The translations under genes and the position numbers were made by a program. 15,302 nt of DNA, from positions 1-15,302 of the forward strand of contig JAJYMT010000060.1 in the NCBI GenBank assembly GCA_021786695.1, read 5' to 3'. This DNA comes from a bacterium (lineage in GTDB: Bacteria; Patescibacteriota; Patescibacteriia; Patescibacteriales; GWE2-39-37). The notes beneath the pieces are model-generated. The model ran no database searches. It saw nothing but the letters and a program-made list of their open reading frames with translations, and had not been told where the DNA came from. Positions 7,793 through 12,339 of this stretch are shown in pieces. Each line of letters opens with the position of its first letter. Position 1 is the stretch's first letter.

Positions 7793-7967
7793 GAAAGGGG
7801 ACCGGCGTAAACGCGAGTCCCCTTGGGAGGTGGCGAAGGTGCTTTGTGCTTCTTCGGATGGAGGTCCGGGGGCCGGAATTGATGTCGGAGGTCCGACAAC
7901 GGCTGATTTCTATCAGCCAATGATTCCGGGGTGCCGGACGGGCCGATCGTCGTCGGCTTTCATCCAT
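7790..7967 (-). ncRNA. Candidate structured small RNA with three ACCUCC (anti-SD-like) motifs
   Basis: Read on -, about 178 nt start just downstream of a near-consensus promoter and fold into successive helices. Hairpin GCCGA/TCGGC (7953-7957 with 7942-7946). Outer stem GTCCGG/CCGGAC (7934-7939 with 7864-7869). Inner stem CCGGAAT/ATTCCGG (7923-7929 with 7873-7879) enclosing hairpins GGCTGA/TCAGCC (7901-7918) and GTCGGA/TCCGAC (7884-7897). Hairpin CGAAG/CTTCG (7834-7856). Terminator-like stem AAGGGGAC/GTCCCCTT (7795-7824) then TTTCTC. ACCUCC occurs three times (complements of 7826-7831, 7860-7865, 7887-7892), mostly in loops or linkers. It does not match 4.5S, tmRNA, RNase P or 6S as I know them. 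A leaderless 88-codon ORF on the same strand cannot be fully excluded. Confidence 0.55.
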
Positions 7968-7974
7968 AATATTA

Positions 7975-8003
7975 AGTATAGCACAAGCCGAGTTAAAAGT
8001 CAA
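7975..8003 (-). promoter_or_regulatory. Strong - strand sigma70 promoter
   Basis: On -, -35 TTGACT (8003-7998), 17-bp spacer, -10 TATACT (7980-7975). Predicted start is near 7967-7968. The -35 overlaps the ATG of the divergent ComEC-MBL gene. Confidence 0.75.
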
Positions 8004-8869
8004 TGAAAAACCGATATTTTTGGCTAATAATAGTTGTAATAATTATCGCGCTCGCCGGCGCGGCTTTTTATTATTACGAGCAGGGCAAGCCGCGCCAGAC
8101 CGAGGTGGTTTTTTTGGATGTGGGGCAAGGCGATAGCATCTTGATCAAAACCCCCCTCGGGCAGAATATCCTCGTCGACGGCGGGCCGGACCGCTCGGTC
8201 TTGCCGGCGCTCGCCCGCAATTTGTCCTGGTGGGATAAAACTATCGACCTTGCGGTACTCACCCATCCTGACGACGATCACTCGGCCGGCCTGGCGCTCG
8301 CGGCAGAGCGCTTCAACATCAGACGCTTCGCCTATACCGGCCTGGTCGATTACTCTCCGAGTTATACCGCGTTGCTGGCGACAGTTAAAAGAAAAAACAT
8401 CTCCGCCGTGTTGATCGAACGGCCGCAGACCATTGATTTGGGCGGTAAGTTGTTTTTGGAAGTGCTGTGGCCGCGAGAAAATTTAAGCGGCCGGACGGCC
8501 GAAAACAGCAACGACACCTCGATCGTTCTGCGTCTGGTCGATGGAAACAACCGTTTTCTTTTTTTGGGCGACCTGGAAGCGGCCGGCGAACGTTCGCTCG
8601 AGGCGGCCGCGCCGGACGCGCTCGCCGCCCGGACGGTAAAGATCAGCCACCACGGTTCGGACAATAGCTCAAGTGAAGAATTTTTGGCGCGGGTAGCGCC
8701 GGAATTCGCCGTCATCTCGGTCGGAGAGGGCAACAAGTTCGGCCACCCCAGCCGGCGGGTGCTAAAACGGCTGGAACGGCTCGGTGCGCGGATCCTGCGC
8801 ACCGACCGGCAAGGCGACCTGCATTTTAAGAGCGACGGCCGCGGACTTTCCATAAAGACGGGAAAATAG
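8003..8869 (+). CDS. ComEC C-terminal-type metallo-beta-lactamase domain protein
   Basis: 288 aa: one N-terminal membrane anchor (about 5-23), then an MBL-fold domain of the ComEC/Rec2 type. Motifs are VVFLDVGQGDSILI (36-48), LVDGG, the metal-binding LTHPDDDH (H88, D92, H93), LFLGDLE (D190) and KISHHGSDNSSS (H216, H217), with GHPS near 248. In full ComEC this domain is the proposed nuclease that degrades the non-transported strand. Here it is a separate gene 3.5 kb from the channel half, presumably acting on the outer face of the membrane. No SD; the ATG overlaps the -35 of a - strand promoter. Confidence 0.92.
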   Translation: MKNRYFWLIIVVIIIALAGAAFYYYEQGKPRQTEVVFLDVGQGDSILIKTPLGQNILVDGGPDRSVLPALARNLSWWDKTIDLAVLTHPDDDHSAGLALAAERFNIRRFAYTGLVDYSPSYTALLATVKRKNISAVLIERPQTIDLGGKLFLEVLWPRENLSGRTAENSNDTSIVLRLVDGNNRFLFLGDLEAAGERSLEAAAPDALAARTVKISHHGSDNSSSEEFLARVAPEFAVISVGEGNKFGHPSRRVLKRLERLGARILRTDRQGDLHFKSDGRGLSIKTGK

Positions 8870-8880
8870 CGTCCCGTCGG

Positions 8881-8909
8881 TTGAAATAACCGCCGACAGA
8901 TGCTATCAT
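8881..8909 (+). promoter_or_regulatory. Sigma70 promoter for the receiver-domain gene
   Basis: -35 TTGAAA (8881-8886), 17-bp spacer, -10 TATCAT (8904-8909); the ATG is at 8946. Confidence 0.65.
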
Positions 8910-8945
8910 ATCAATAATAAATAATCATAAGCATATTAAACCGAT

Positions 8946-9326
8946 ATGGCAGGGGAAAAGAAAAGAATCCTGATCGTGGAAGACGACCAGATGCTATCCA
9001 CGATGTACAAGACCAAATTGCAATCGGAGGGCGTCTACGAGGTGCTCTCCGCCGATAACGGCGCGGATGGGCTCGAAATCGCCAAAGAGGAAAAGCCGGA
9101 TCTGATCATGCTTGACGTGATCATGCCGCAACTCGACGGTTTCGCGGTTTTGGAGGAACTGAAAGATGACCCAAAGACCAAAAAGATACCGGTGGTGCTC
9201 TTAACCAACCTGGGTACGGACGAGGATCGCGCCAAGGGCGAGAAACTGGGGGCGGCCGACTACCTAGTCAAAGCCAGCTTGACGCCGGAGCAGGTAAGCG
9301 ATAAGGTGAAAAAGTATCTGGAATAA
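8946..9326 (+). CDS. Stand-alone response regulator receiver domain (CheY-like)
   Basis: 126 aa, a single REC domain. Acidic pocket E12-D13-D14 (VEDDQ), phosphoacceptor D57 in LIMLDVIMPQLDG, switch T87 (LLTN) and K109 (YLVKA). There is no output domain, so it should act through protein contacts (CheY- or Spo0F-like). No kinase is encoded in the window. It has its own promoter 37 nt upstream and no SD. ndk follows after 59 nt. Confidence 0.94.
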   Translation: MAGEKKRILIVEDDQMLSTMYKTKLQSEGVYEVLSADNGADGLEIAKEEKPDLIMLDVIMPQLDGFAVLEELKDDPKTKKIPVVLLTNLGTDEDRAKGEKLGAADYLVKASLTPEQVSDKVKKYLE

Positions 9327-9385
9327 GCCAGTGTCGTTTGGAGCGGATTTTCGATTCCGTTTTTATTTATCTAAAAGCAAGCAAT

Positions 9386-9865
9386 ATGGCAAAACCAAGA
9401 GAAGAAAAAACCCTGATTATCATCAAGCCAGACGCGCTTAACCGCAGTTTGGTGGGTGAGATAATTTCCCGCTTCGAGCGCAAAGGACTGAAGCTGGTCG
9501 CCATGAAGATGATCCGTCTGGACGACGCGATTCTGGCCGATCACTACGGCCACCTGGCCGACAAGCCGTTTTTTCCCCGGATTGCCAAATTTATGAAGGG
9601 CTGGCCGGTGATCGTGCTGGCGCTCGAGGGGCTCGAAGCGGTGGCGAGCGTGCGGCTGATAACCGGCGAGACCATGGGCCGGCGGGCCGACGCCGGCACC
9701 ATCCGCGGCGATTTTTCCATGAGCGTTCAGGCCAATATCGTGCACGCCTCGGACAGCGTGGAGAACGCGGTCAAGGAAATCAACCGTTTTTTCAAGCCGG
9801 AGGAACTTCACGGCTGGGAGCGGCTCGATTTGGAGGTGCTGTACGCGGAAGACGAGCGGGAGTAG
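9386..9865 (+). CDS. ndk: Nucleoside diphosphate kinase
   Basis: Transfers the gamma phosphate from ATP to NDPs through a phosphohistidine, cytoplasmic. 159 aa with the family signatures: KTLIIIKPDAL (K14), GETMGRRADAGTIRGDF, and the active-site NIVHASDS with His120 (NIxHGSDS in most relatives, so Ala replaces Gly here). The start at ATG 9386 gives the normal N terminus; an in-frame upstream extension from 9338 is not family-like. No SD. It is followed by an AT-rich control region with two promoters rather than a clear terminator. Confidence 0.96.
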   Translation: MAKPREEKTLIIIKPDALNRSLVGEIISRFERKGLKLVAMKMIRLDDAILADHYGHLADKPFFPRIAKFMKGWPVIVLALEGLEAVASVRLITGETMGRRADAGTIRGDFSMSVQANIVHASDSVENAVKEINRFFKPEELHGWERLDLEVLYAEDERE

Positions 9866-9869
9866 ATTC

Positions 9870-9898
9870 TTGACCGCTGTGGAAAAGATTGCTAAGAT
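9870..9898 (+). promoter_or_regulatory. Upstream promoter of leader module 1
   Basis: -35 TTGACC (9870-9875), 17-bp spacer, -10 TAAGAT (9893-9898). It lies about 90 bp before the second, better-placed promoter. Confidence 0.45.
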
Positions 9899-9936
9899 AA
9901 TCTTTCGTTGCTAAAAATTGGATATTATTTAGCTAA

Positions 9937-9952
9937 TATTAAATATTTAATA
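9937..9952. promoter_or_regulatory. 16-bp perfect AT palindrome, candidate operator
   Basis: TATTAAATATTTAATA is its own reverse complement and ends 5 bp before the -35 at 9958. The motif GCTAA recurs around it (near 9891, 9910, 9932 and 9979). An operator or UP-like role is inferred from position. Confidence 0.4.
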
Positions 9953-9957
9953 GTAGT

Positions 9958-9986
9958 TTGACTTAGAGAAAGTTTTTGGCTAATCT
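9958..9986 (+). promoter_or_regulatory. Sigma70 promoter of leader module 1
   Basis: -35 TTGACT (9958-9963), 17-bp spacer, -10 TAATCT (9981-9986). Transcription should begin about 9993, some 12 nt before the leader ATG at 10005. Confidence 0.7.
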
Positions 9987-10004
9987 TAAGGATAGATATA
10001 TCAT

Positions 10005-10109
10005 ATGTTGAAAGCCACCAGAAAAATGTTCTGCACCGCCAAGGCCGTCATCACTCTCGTGATTGGCGTCCTTGCTATTGCATTCGATTTCTGGGTGGCG
10101 AAGAACTGA
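10005..10109 (+). CDS. 34-aa leader peptide rich in Val/Ile/Leu/Ala (module 1)
   Basis: Begins MLKATRKMFCTAKAV, continues with the hydrophobic run ITLVIGVLAIAF and ends DFWVAKN. It lies between a promoter and an intrinsic terminator and has no well-placed SD. Its 5' and 3' codons are themselves the pairing segments 1 (10014-10024) and 2 (10088-10099) of the attenuator, and the Val/Ile/Leu codons lie between them. This is the arrangement of the ilv-type leaders. Because the peptide is hydrophobic it could alternatively be a genuine single-span membrane microprotein; the RNA pairing favours a leader role. Confidence 0.65.
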   Translation: MLKATRKMFCTAKAVITLVIGVLAIAFDFWVAKN

Positions 10110-10166
10110 TAAGAATCAACAGATTCAAATAATCAGAACCACCCAGAGGCAACGAAGGGTGGTTTT
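10014..10166 (+). promoter_or_regulatory. Transcription attenuator, module 1 (three alternative helices)
   Basis: Segment 1 GCCACCAGAAA (10014-10024) pairs with segment 2 TTTCTGGGTGGC (10088-10099), 11 bp with one bulged G. Segment 2 TCTGGGTGG (10090-10098) pairs perfectly with segment 3 CCACCCAGA (10139-10147), 9 bp. Segment 3 AACCACCC (10137-10144) pairs with segment 4 GGGTGGTT (10157-10164) then TT, the terminator. A ribosome stalled at the Val/Ile/Leu codons would block 1, free 2 to pair with 3, and so let transcription into the 10234 gene. A ribosome finishing at 10109 covers segment 2. Confidence 0.7.
10137..10166 (+). terminator. Attenuator terminator, module 1
   Basis: 8-bp stem AACCACCC / GGGTGGTT, 12-nt loop, then TT(C); four T in all with the stem end. 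Confidence 0.75.
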
Positions 10167-10233
10167 CTAAATGTTCATTGATGTTAATTCGGCCGAAGAG
10201 CCGATCATATCACCATCCGAAGGAGGGAAACGC

Positions 10234-10506
10234 ATGAGCCGGACACAGAGTAATTTGAGGGCGCTACAGGTAGGGATCCGTGGTCTCGCGATCGATGAGG
10301 ATGACGCGGAGGCCGATTTCCGCGAACAGGCAGGCGACCTGACGGTCGAACTGGCCCGTCTGACGGCGGAAAAGAAACGGTACGAACATCGGCTGACGAT
10401 CGAAGGACCCGCGAACGCCGGCGCCAACAAGCGGCGGCTGGCGGAAATCGGCCGAGAGATGGTAAGGGTTCAGAACCTGATCTACCACCTGGCAAACTGC
10501 TGTTAA
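10234..10506 (+). CDS. Hypothetical 90-aa helical protein controlled by module 1
   Basis: No recognised family. The sequence begins MSRTQSNLRALQVGIRGLAI and is then highly charged and helical, with a likely coiled coil (DLTVELARLTAEKKRYEHRL) and a second helix (NKRRLAEIGREMVRVQNLIY), ending in a Cys-Cys dipeptide. A helical hairpin is plausible. The strong SD AAGGAGGG (10220-10227) sets ATG 10234 over the upstream in-frame ATG 10171, which abuts the terminator. It is followed by a large hairpin terminator, so it is the sole gene of its unit. Confidence 0.75.
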   Translation: MSRTQSNLRALQVGIRGLAIDEDDAEADFREQAGDLTVELARLTAEKKRYEHRLTIEGPANAGANKRRLAEIGREMVRVQNLIYHLANCC

Positions 10507-10528
10507 CTGCCGGCGGTTACGGCAGTAA

Positions 10529-10596
10529 CCGGCGTCGGTCCGGCCGACTGCGCGGAAGGCGCGGTTCGTGGCCGGACCGACGCTGGTCAAGTTTTT
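10529..10596 (+). terminator. Very long hairpin with U-tract after the 90-aa gene
   Basis: A 17-bp stem with one G-U pair (14 bp perfect: GCGTCGGTCCGGCC at 10532-10545 with 10570-10583). Inside it ACTGCGC can pair with GCGCGGT. TTTTT follows at 10592-10596, eight bases from the stem. Immediately upstream, two overlapping hairpins compete (CTGCCG/CGGCAG and CGGTTAC/GTAACCG), so the 3' region may be a switch or simply a strong terminator. Confidence 0.6.
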
Positions 10597-10634
10597 CGAA
10601 TAGGGCGGTGAAGATACCCGGATCCGTCCTTCGC

Positions 10635-10726
10635 GAGGGAGGGGAGAGCCACAAGCCGACCCCTCCCTCCCACCATTATTGTTTATTAGTTTAAATACGA
10701 TCGTTCTTTCTATCGCCCGCGGGCGA
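10635..10726 (+). promoter_or_regulatory. Structured leader of the 10752 operon
   Basis: Between the terminator and the next gene lie a 10-bp perfect stem GAGGGAGGGG / CCCCTCCCTC (10635-10644 with 10660-10669) and a 14-bp perfect palindrome TCGCCCGCGGGCGA (10713-10726). The palindrome sits about 12 bp before the SD of the 10752 gene. I find no convincing -35/-10 pair and no leader peptide like those of the three modules. Could be operator and/or 5'UTR structure. Confidence 0.4.
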
Positions 10727-10751
10727 AAATCTATCCCTGGAGGAGGAAAAA

Positions 10752-10922
10752 TTGAAAACCGTCTCGGCGGTTAAAGGTCTGTGCGCCAACTGCCGGCAAG
10801 AACCGGCGGAAAGCGGCAGCAATCTGGGCGCCAACTGCCGGCGGCTCTACGACCAGGCCTTGCCGCTGGCAAGCGATTTGGACCAGCCGCGACAGAAACC
10901 AAAGCAAGCAGCCGCAGTTTAA
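10752..10922 (+). CDS. Small Cys-containing protein, internal duplication, TTG start
   Basis: 56 aa read from TTG 10752, set by the textbook SD GGAGGAGG (10739-10746); no ATG is available in frame. The protein has LCANCRQ (Cys at 11 and 14) and, about 18 residues later, LGANCRR (Cys 29). The DNA GCGCCAACTGCCGG is repeated exactly at 10783-10796 and 10828-10841. This looks like a two-knuckle zinc ribbon (CxxC ... CxxC) in which one Cys has become Gly, so metal binding is uncertain. The C-terminal part is Pro/Gln/Lys-rich and probably disordered. The next gene starts 23 nt downstream. Confidence 0.6.
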   Translation: MKTVSAVKGLCANCRQEPAESGSNLGANCRRLYDQALPLASDLDQPRQKPKQAAAV

Positions 10923-10945
10923 CTTCCGGACAAAAGGAGGAGCGG

Positions 10946-11191
10946 ATGGAAAACGGTCTTTACGTGGTGACGGCGATCGAGCATTGCGGAGAGCAGCGGG
11001 CGGTTCGCCTCGATGTCGAGGAAGACAAAAGGAGGGCGACCGAGATCCTCGCCCAGAGGTTCACCTGCAAGATCAACCAGGAGGGGCAGCTGGTCTCGAA
11101 AGAGCTGAACCTCGCCACCACCATCTACCTGCACGAACTGCGGGCGAACGTACGGGTGATCGCGGTTTCGCCGGTCGCCGCTACCTGCTGA
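10946..11191 (+). CDS. Hypothetical 81-aa protein
   Basis: Not recognised. Alternating beta-like and helical stretches: NGLYVVTAIEH, QRAVRLDVEEDKRRATEILAQ, then TTIYLHELRANVRVIAVSP. Compact mixed alpha/beta, no membrane segment, three Cys. The SD AAAGGAGGA (10933-10941) fixes ATG 10946; longer in-frame readings overlap the preceding gene. It is second in a two-gene unit with the Cys-containing 56-aa gene and ends in a strong terminator. Confidence 0.72.
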   Translation: MENGLYVVTAIEHCGEQRAVRLDVEEDKRRATEILAQRFTCKINQEGQLVSKELNLATTIYLHELRANVRVIAVSPVAATC

Positions 11192-11210
11192 CGGGCCGAA
11201 GGTCATTTCC

Positions 11211-11238
11211 GGGGGGAGACGCACTCCCCCCGTTTTTT
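11211..11238 (+). terminator. Strong intrinsic terminator
   Basis: GGGGGGAG-acgca-CTCCCCCC, 8 bp, then G and six T. Confidence 0.93.
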
Positions 11239-11243
11239 ACAAA

Positions 11244-11271
11244 TTGACACCTTATATAGATTTGCTATAAT
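11244..11271 (+). promoter_or_regulatory. Consensus sigma70 promoter of leader module 2
   Basis: TTGACA (11244-11249), 16-bp spacer, TATAAT (11266-11271), both hexamers perfect, with TTTGC before the -10 as in module 3. Start expected near 11278. Confidence 0.9.
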
Positions 11272-11287
11272 TATTAACAGCGAAGAT

Positions 11288-11380
11288 ATGCGTAATACAT
11301 TACAAAAAACCAACCTGCTGCTCCTCGGCGTCTCCGGCCGCAAGGTTTGTTCTTTGTGGTGTTTTACTCGAAGAAAGTAA
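11288..11380 (+). CDS. 30-aa leader peptide with Leu-Leu-Leu-Leu (module 2)
   Basis: Begins MRNTLQKTN, then four consecutive Leu codons (CTG CTG CTC CTC, 11315-11326), then GVSGRKVCSLWCFTRRK. The ATG is about 10 nt from the predicted transcription start and has no SD. The Leu run overlaps the end of segment 1 and precedes segment 2 of the attenuator, as expected for a leucine-sensing leader (compare LLLL in E. coli leuL, known family behaviour). Conservation of the peptide cannot be tested here. Confidence 0.65.
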   Translation: MRNTLQKTNLLLLGVSGRKVCSLWCFTRRK

Positions 11381-11437
11381 AACTCACTAGGGAAAACAAC
11401 GGAGGCCGGTTCCAAAAGAACCGGCCTCTTTGTTGTT
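11308..11437 (+). promoter_or_regulatory. Transcription attenuator, module 2
   Basis: 1:2 is AACCAACCTGC (about 11308-11318) with GCAAGGTTTGTT (11340-11351), ten pairs with a bulge and one mismatch. 2:3 is CCGGCC (11334-11339) with GGCCGG (11404-11409), plus GTT-t-GTT with AACAAC (11395-11400). 3:4 is the terminator GAGGCCGGTTC (11402-11412) with GAACCGGCCTC (11418-11428), 11 bp perfect, then TTTGTTGTT; outer AACAAC/GTTGTT can extend it. A separate hairpin GTTTTACT/AGTAAAAC (11361-11383) spans the leader stop. The 2:3 helix is weaker than in modules 1 and 3. Confidence 0.6.
11402..11437 (+). terminator. Attenuator terminator, module 2
   Basis: 11-bp perfect stem with loop CAAAA, followed by TTTGTTGTT. 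Confidence 0.85.
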
Positions 11438-11476
11438 CCGGGGGCTTCTAAACCAAAGGATCAAGGAGGTGGCGCG

Positions 11477-11650
11477 ATGAAACTGAAGTCCGAGCAAGGC
11501 GCGGCATCGGAACGCACCGAACTGCTTGACCGACGATCGACCGGCTCGAAAACGGCCGATCCGACGCCGGCACCCCGTCCGCAAGAAGGTCGGCCCAGGC
11601 CGAAATTCGAACGGGACAGCCGCGGGAACATCAGGGTTTTACCCTTCTAG
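11477..11650 (+). CDS. 57-aa disordered Arg/Pro-rich protein controlled by module 2
   Basis: MKLKSEQGAASERTELLDRR, then a Pro/Arg/Gly-rich stretch (TPAPRPQEGRPRP) and an ending RGNIRVLPF. Low hydrophobicity with many charges suggests intrinsic disorder, perhaps folding on a partner (RNA, ribosome or protein: inference only). SD AAGGAGG (11463-11469) with correct spacing to ATG 11477. It lies alone between the attenuator and its own terminator. Unknown family. Confidence 0.68.
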   Translation: MKLKSEQGAASERTELLDRRSTGSKTADPTPAPRPQEGRPRPKFERDSRGNIRVLPF

Positions 11651-11663
11651 GAAGGCCCGGAAC

Positions 11664-11694
11664 AAAAGGGCGGCTTAAACACGGCCGCCCTTTT
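11664..11694 (+). terminator. Intrinsic terminator after the 57-aa gene
   Basis: AAAAGGGCGGC (11664-11674) pairs perfectly with GCCGCCCTTTT (11684-11694), 11 bp, T-run included in the stem end. Confidence 0.92.
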
Positions 11695-11704
11695 CATTTG
11701 CTTA

Positions 11705-11732
11705 TTGCAAAAGCATAAATATTTGCTATAAT
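11705..11732 (+). promoter_or_regulatory. Sigma70 promoter of leader module 3
   Basis: TTGCAA (11705-11710), 16-bp spacer, TATAAT (11727-11732), preceded by TTTGC exactly as in module 2. The predicted start (about 11738-11739) falls on the leader ATG, so the mRNA is probably leaderless. Confidence 0.85.
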
Positions 11733-11738
11733 ACCAAT

Positions 11739-11831
11739 ATGAATCAGATGATAGCGATAAAACCGAATTTTTTCTATTTTAGCTTTTGGGGCTCGCGGAG
11801 TTCGGTTTTGTCGCGTATCGATTTATCGTAA
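11739..11831 (+). CDS. 30-aa leader peptide with aromatic run FFYFSFW (module 3)
   Basis: Begins MNQMIAIKPN, then Phe-Phe-Tyr-Phe-Ser-Phe-Trp at codons 11-17 (11769-11789), then GSRSSVLSRIDLS. The aromatic run is of the kind found in pheL and pheM leaders of E. coli (established family knowledge). It lies exactly between attenuator segments 1 and 2. There is no SD, and the ATG is at or next to the transcription start. It has the same length (30 aa) as the module 2 leader but no sequence similarity apart from a following G-S-R type turn. Confidence 0.75.
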   Translation: MNQMIAIKPNFFYFSFWGSRSSVLSRIDLS

Positions 11832-11885
11832 GCAGAAGATAAATTTCATACCGAACCGGACTCCGAACGCGGGGTCCGGTTTTTT
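11754..11885 (+). promoter_or_regulatory. Transcription attenuator, module 3 (clearest of the three)
   Basis: 1:2 is GCGATAAAACCGAA (11754-11767) with TTCGGTTTTGTCGC (11801-11814), 14 bp with one G-U. 2:3 is CGGAGTTCGGTTT (11796-11808) with GAACCGGACTCCG (11853-11865), 13 uninterrupted pairs with two G-U. 3:4 is AACCGGACTCC (11854-11864) with GGGGTCCGGTT (11871-11881), 11 bp with one G-U, then TTTTG: the terminator. Stalling on FFYFSFW would cover segment 1, let 2 pair with 3 and abolish the terminator. Free translation lets 1:2 re-form behind the ribosome and 3:4 terminate. Confidence 0.82.
11854..11885 (+). terminator. Attenuator terminator, module 3
   Basis: 11-bp stem with one G-U, loop GAACGC, T-run (six T from 11880). 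Confidence 0.9.
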
Positions 11886-11940
11886 GTTCTTTCAATCTTT
11901 GACTACCAGCCCCGAGACGAGGGCAAAGAAGGAGGAAGAC

Positions 11941-12141
11941 ATGGGAGCGGCGGGTCCGACTGCGGAGCAGCTGAAGGAGTATTCGTACAAGGAATTGCTC
12001 GGAATCATCGGTGATTTTCTGGGCTGGGGCGGATCGGCCCAGGCGGAAAAAGCGCGGCTGGCGCACGGAGAGCTGGCTTGCCGGATCGAGCAAAGGGAGC
12101 GTGCGGTAGGCAAGGACGAAAAGGTACTGGCCGTTATCTGA
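11941..12141 (+). CDS. Hypothetical 66-aa protein controlled by module 3
   Basis: MGAAGPTAEQLKEYSYKELL, then GIIGDFLGWGG and a charged helix (AQAEKARLAHGELACRIEQR). Soluble, mostly helical, no recognised family. The SD AAGGAGGAAGAC immediately before ATG 11941 fixes the start; upstream in-frame sequence lies next to the terminator. First of two genes between the module 3 terminator and the one at 12340. Confidence 0.74.
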   Translation: MGAAGPTAEQLKEYSYKELLGIIGDFLGWGGSAQAEKARLAHGELACRIEQRERAVGKDEKVLAVI

Positions 12142-12176
12142 AACCGGCGGCAAACATTCGAAACGGGAGGATTGCG

Positions 12177-12332
12177 ATGGAACGGATGTCGGATCGGGAT
12201 CTCAAGATCGTGGTGGCAAACTGCCTGGCCGAGGGCAACATGGAAAAGCTCCGCCGGGCGATCGACGAGATGGAACGGCGCGGTCTGCTGACGACGGACC
12301 GGACCGATGAGCGTGAACCGGTCGCGACTTGA
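12177..12332 (+). CDS. Hypothetical 51-aa protein, second gene of module 3
   Basis: MERMSDRDLKIVVANCLAEG, then a helix EKLRRAIDEMERRGLLT and a charged disordered tail. A helix-turn-helix-sized pair of helices is visible, but I cannot support a DNA-binding call. SD GGGAGG (12165-12170) with 6-nt spacing to ATG 12177. It lies 35 nt after the 66-aa gene and is co-transcribed with it, ending in a strong terminator. Confidence 0.72.
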   Translation: MERMSDRDLKIVVANCLAEGNMEKLRRAIDEMERRGLLTTDRTDEREPVAT

Positions 12333-12339
12333 CCGGACC

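Noticed and set aside
7701..7967. - strand ORF (88 codons from a near-leaderless ATG)
   Set aside because: Composition is Arg/Ser/Pro-rich as expected from GC-rich hairpins, and it continues antisense through the membrane-protein gene. Kept only as an alternative to the ncRNA.
7839..8006. A 55-codon GTG ORF on + with GGGAGG upstream, overlapping the ComEC-MBL start
   Set aside because: It runs through the - strand promoter and the hairpin-dense region, has no promoter of its own, and its sequence looks like translated stems; the - strand RNA explains the region better.
9338..9385. Upstream extension of ndk
   Set aside because: The 16 extra residues are absent from the family; ATG 9386 gives the standard N terminus.
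11278..11885. T-box or known riboswitch leaders in the small-gene cluster
   Set aside because: No T-box AGGGUGG/NCCA-binding core and no known aptamer motif; translated leader ORFs with alternative pairing explain the structures better.
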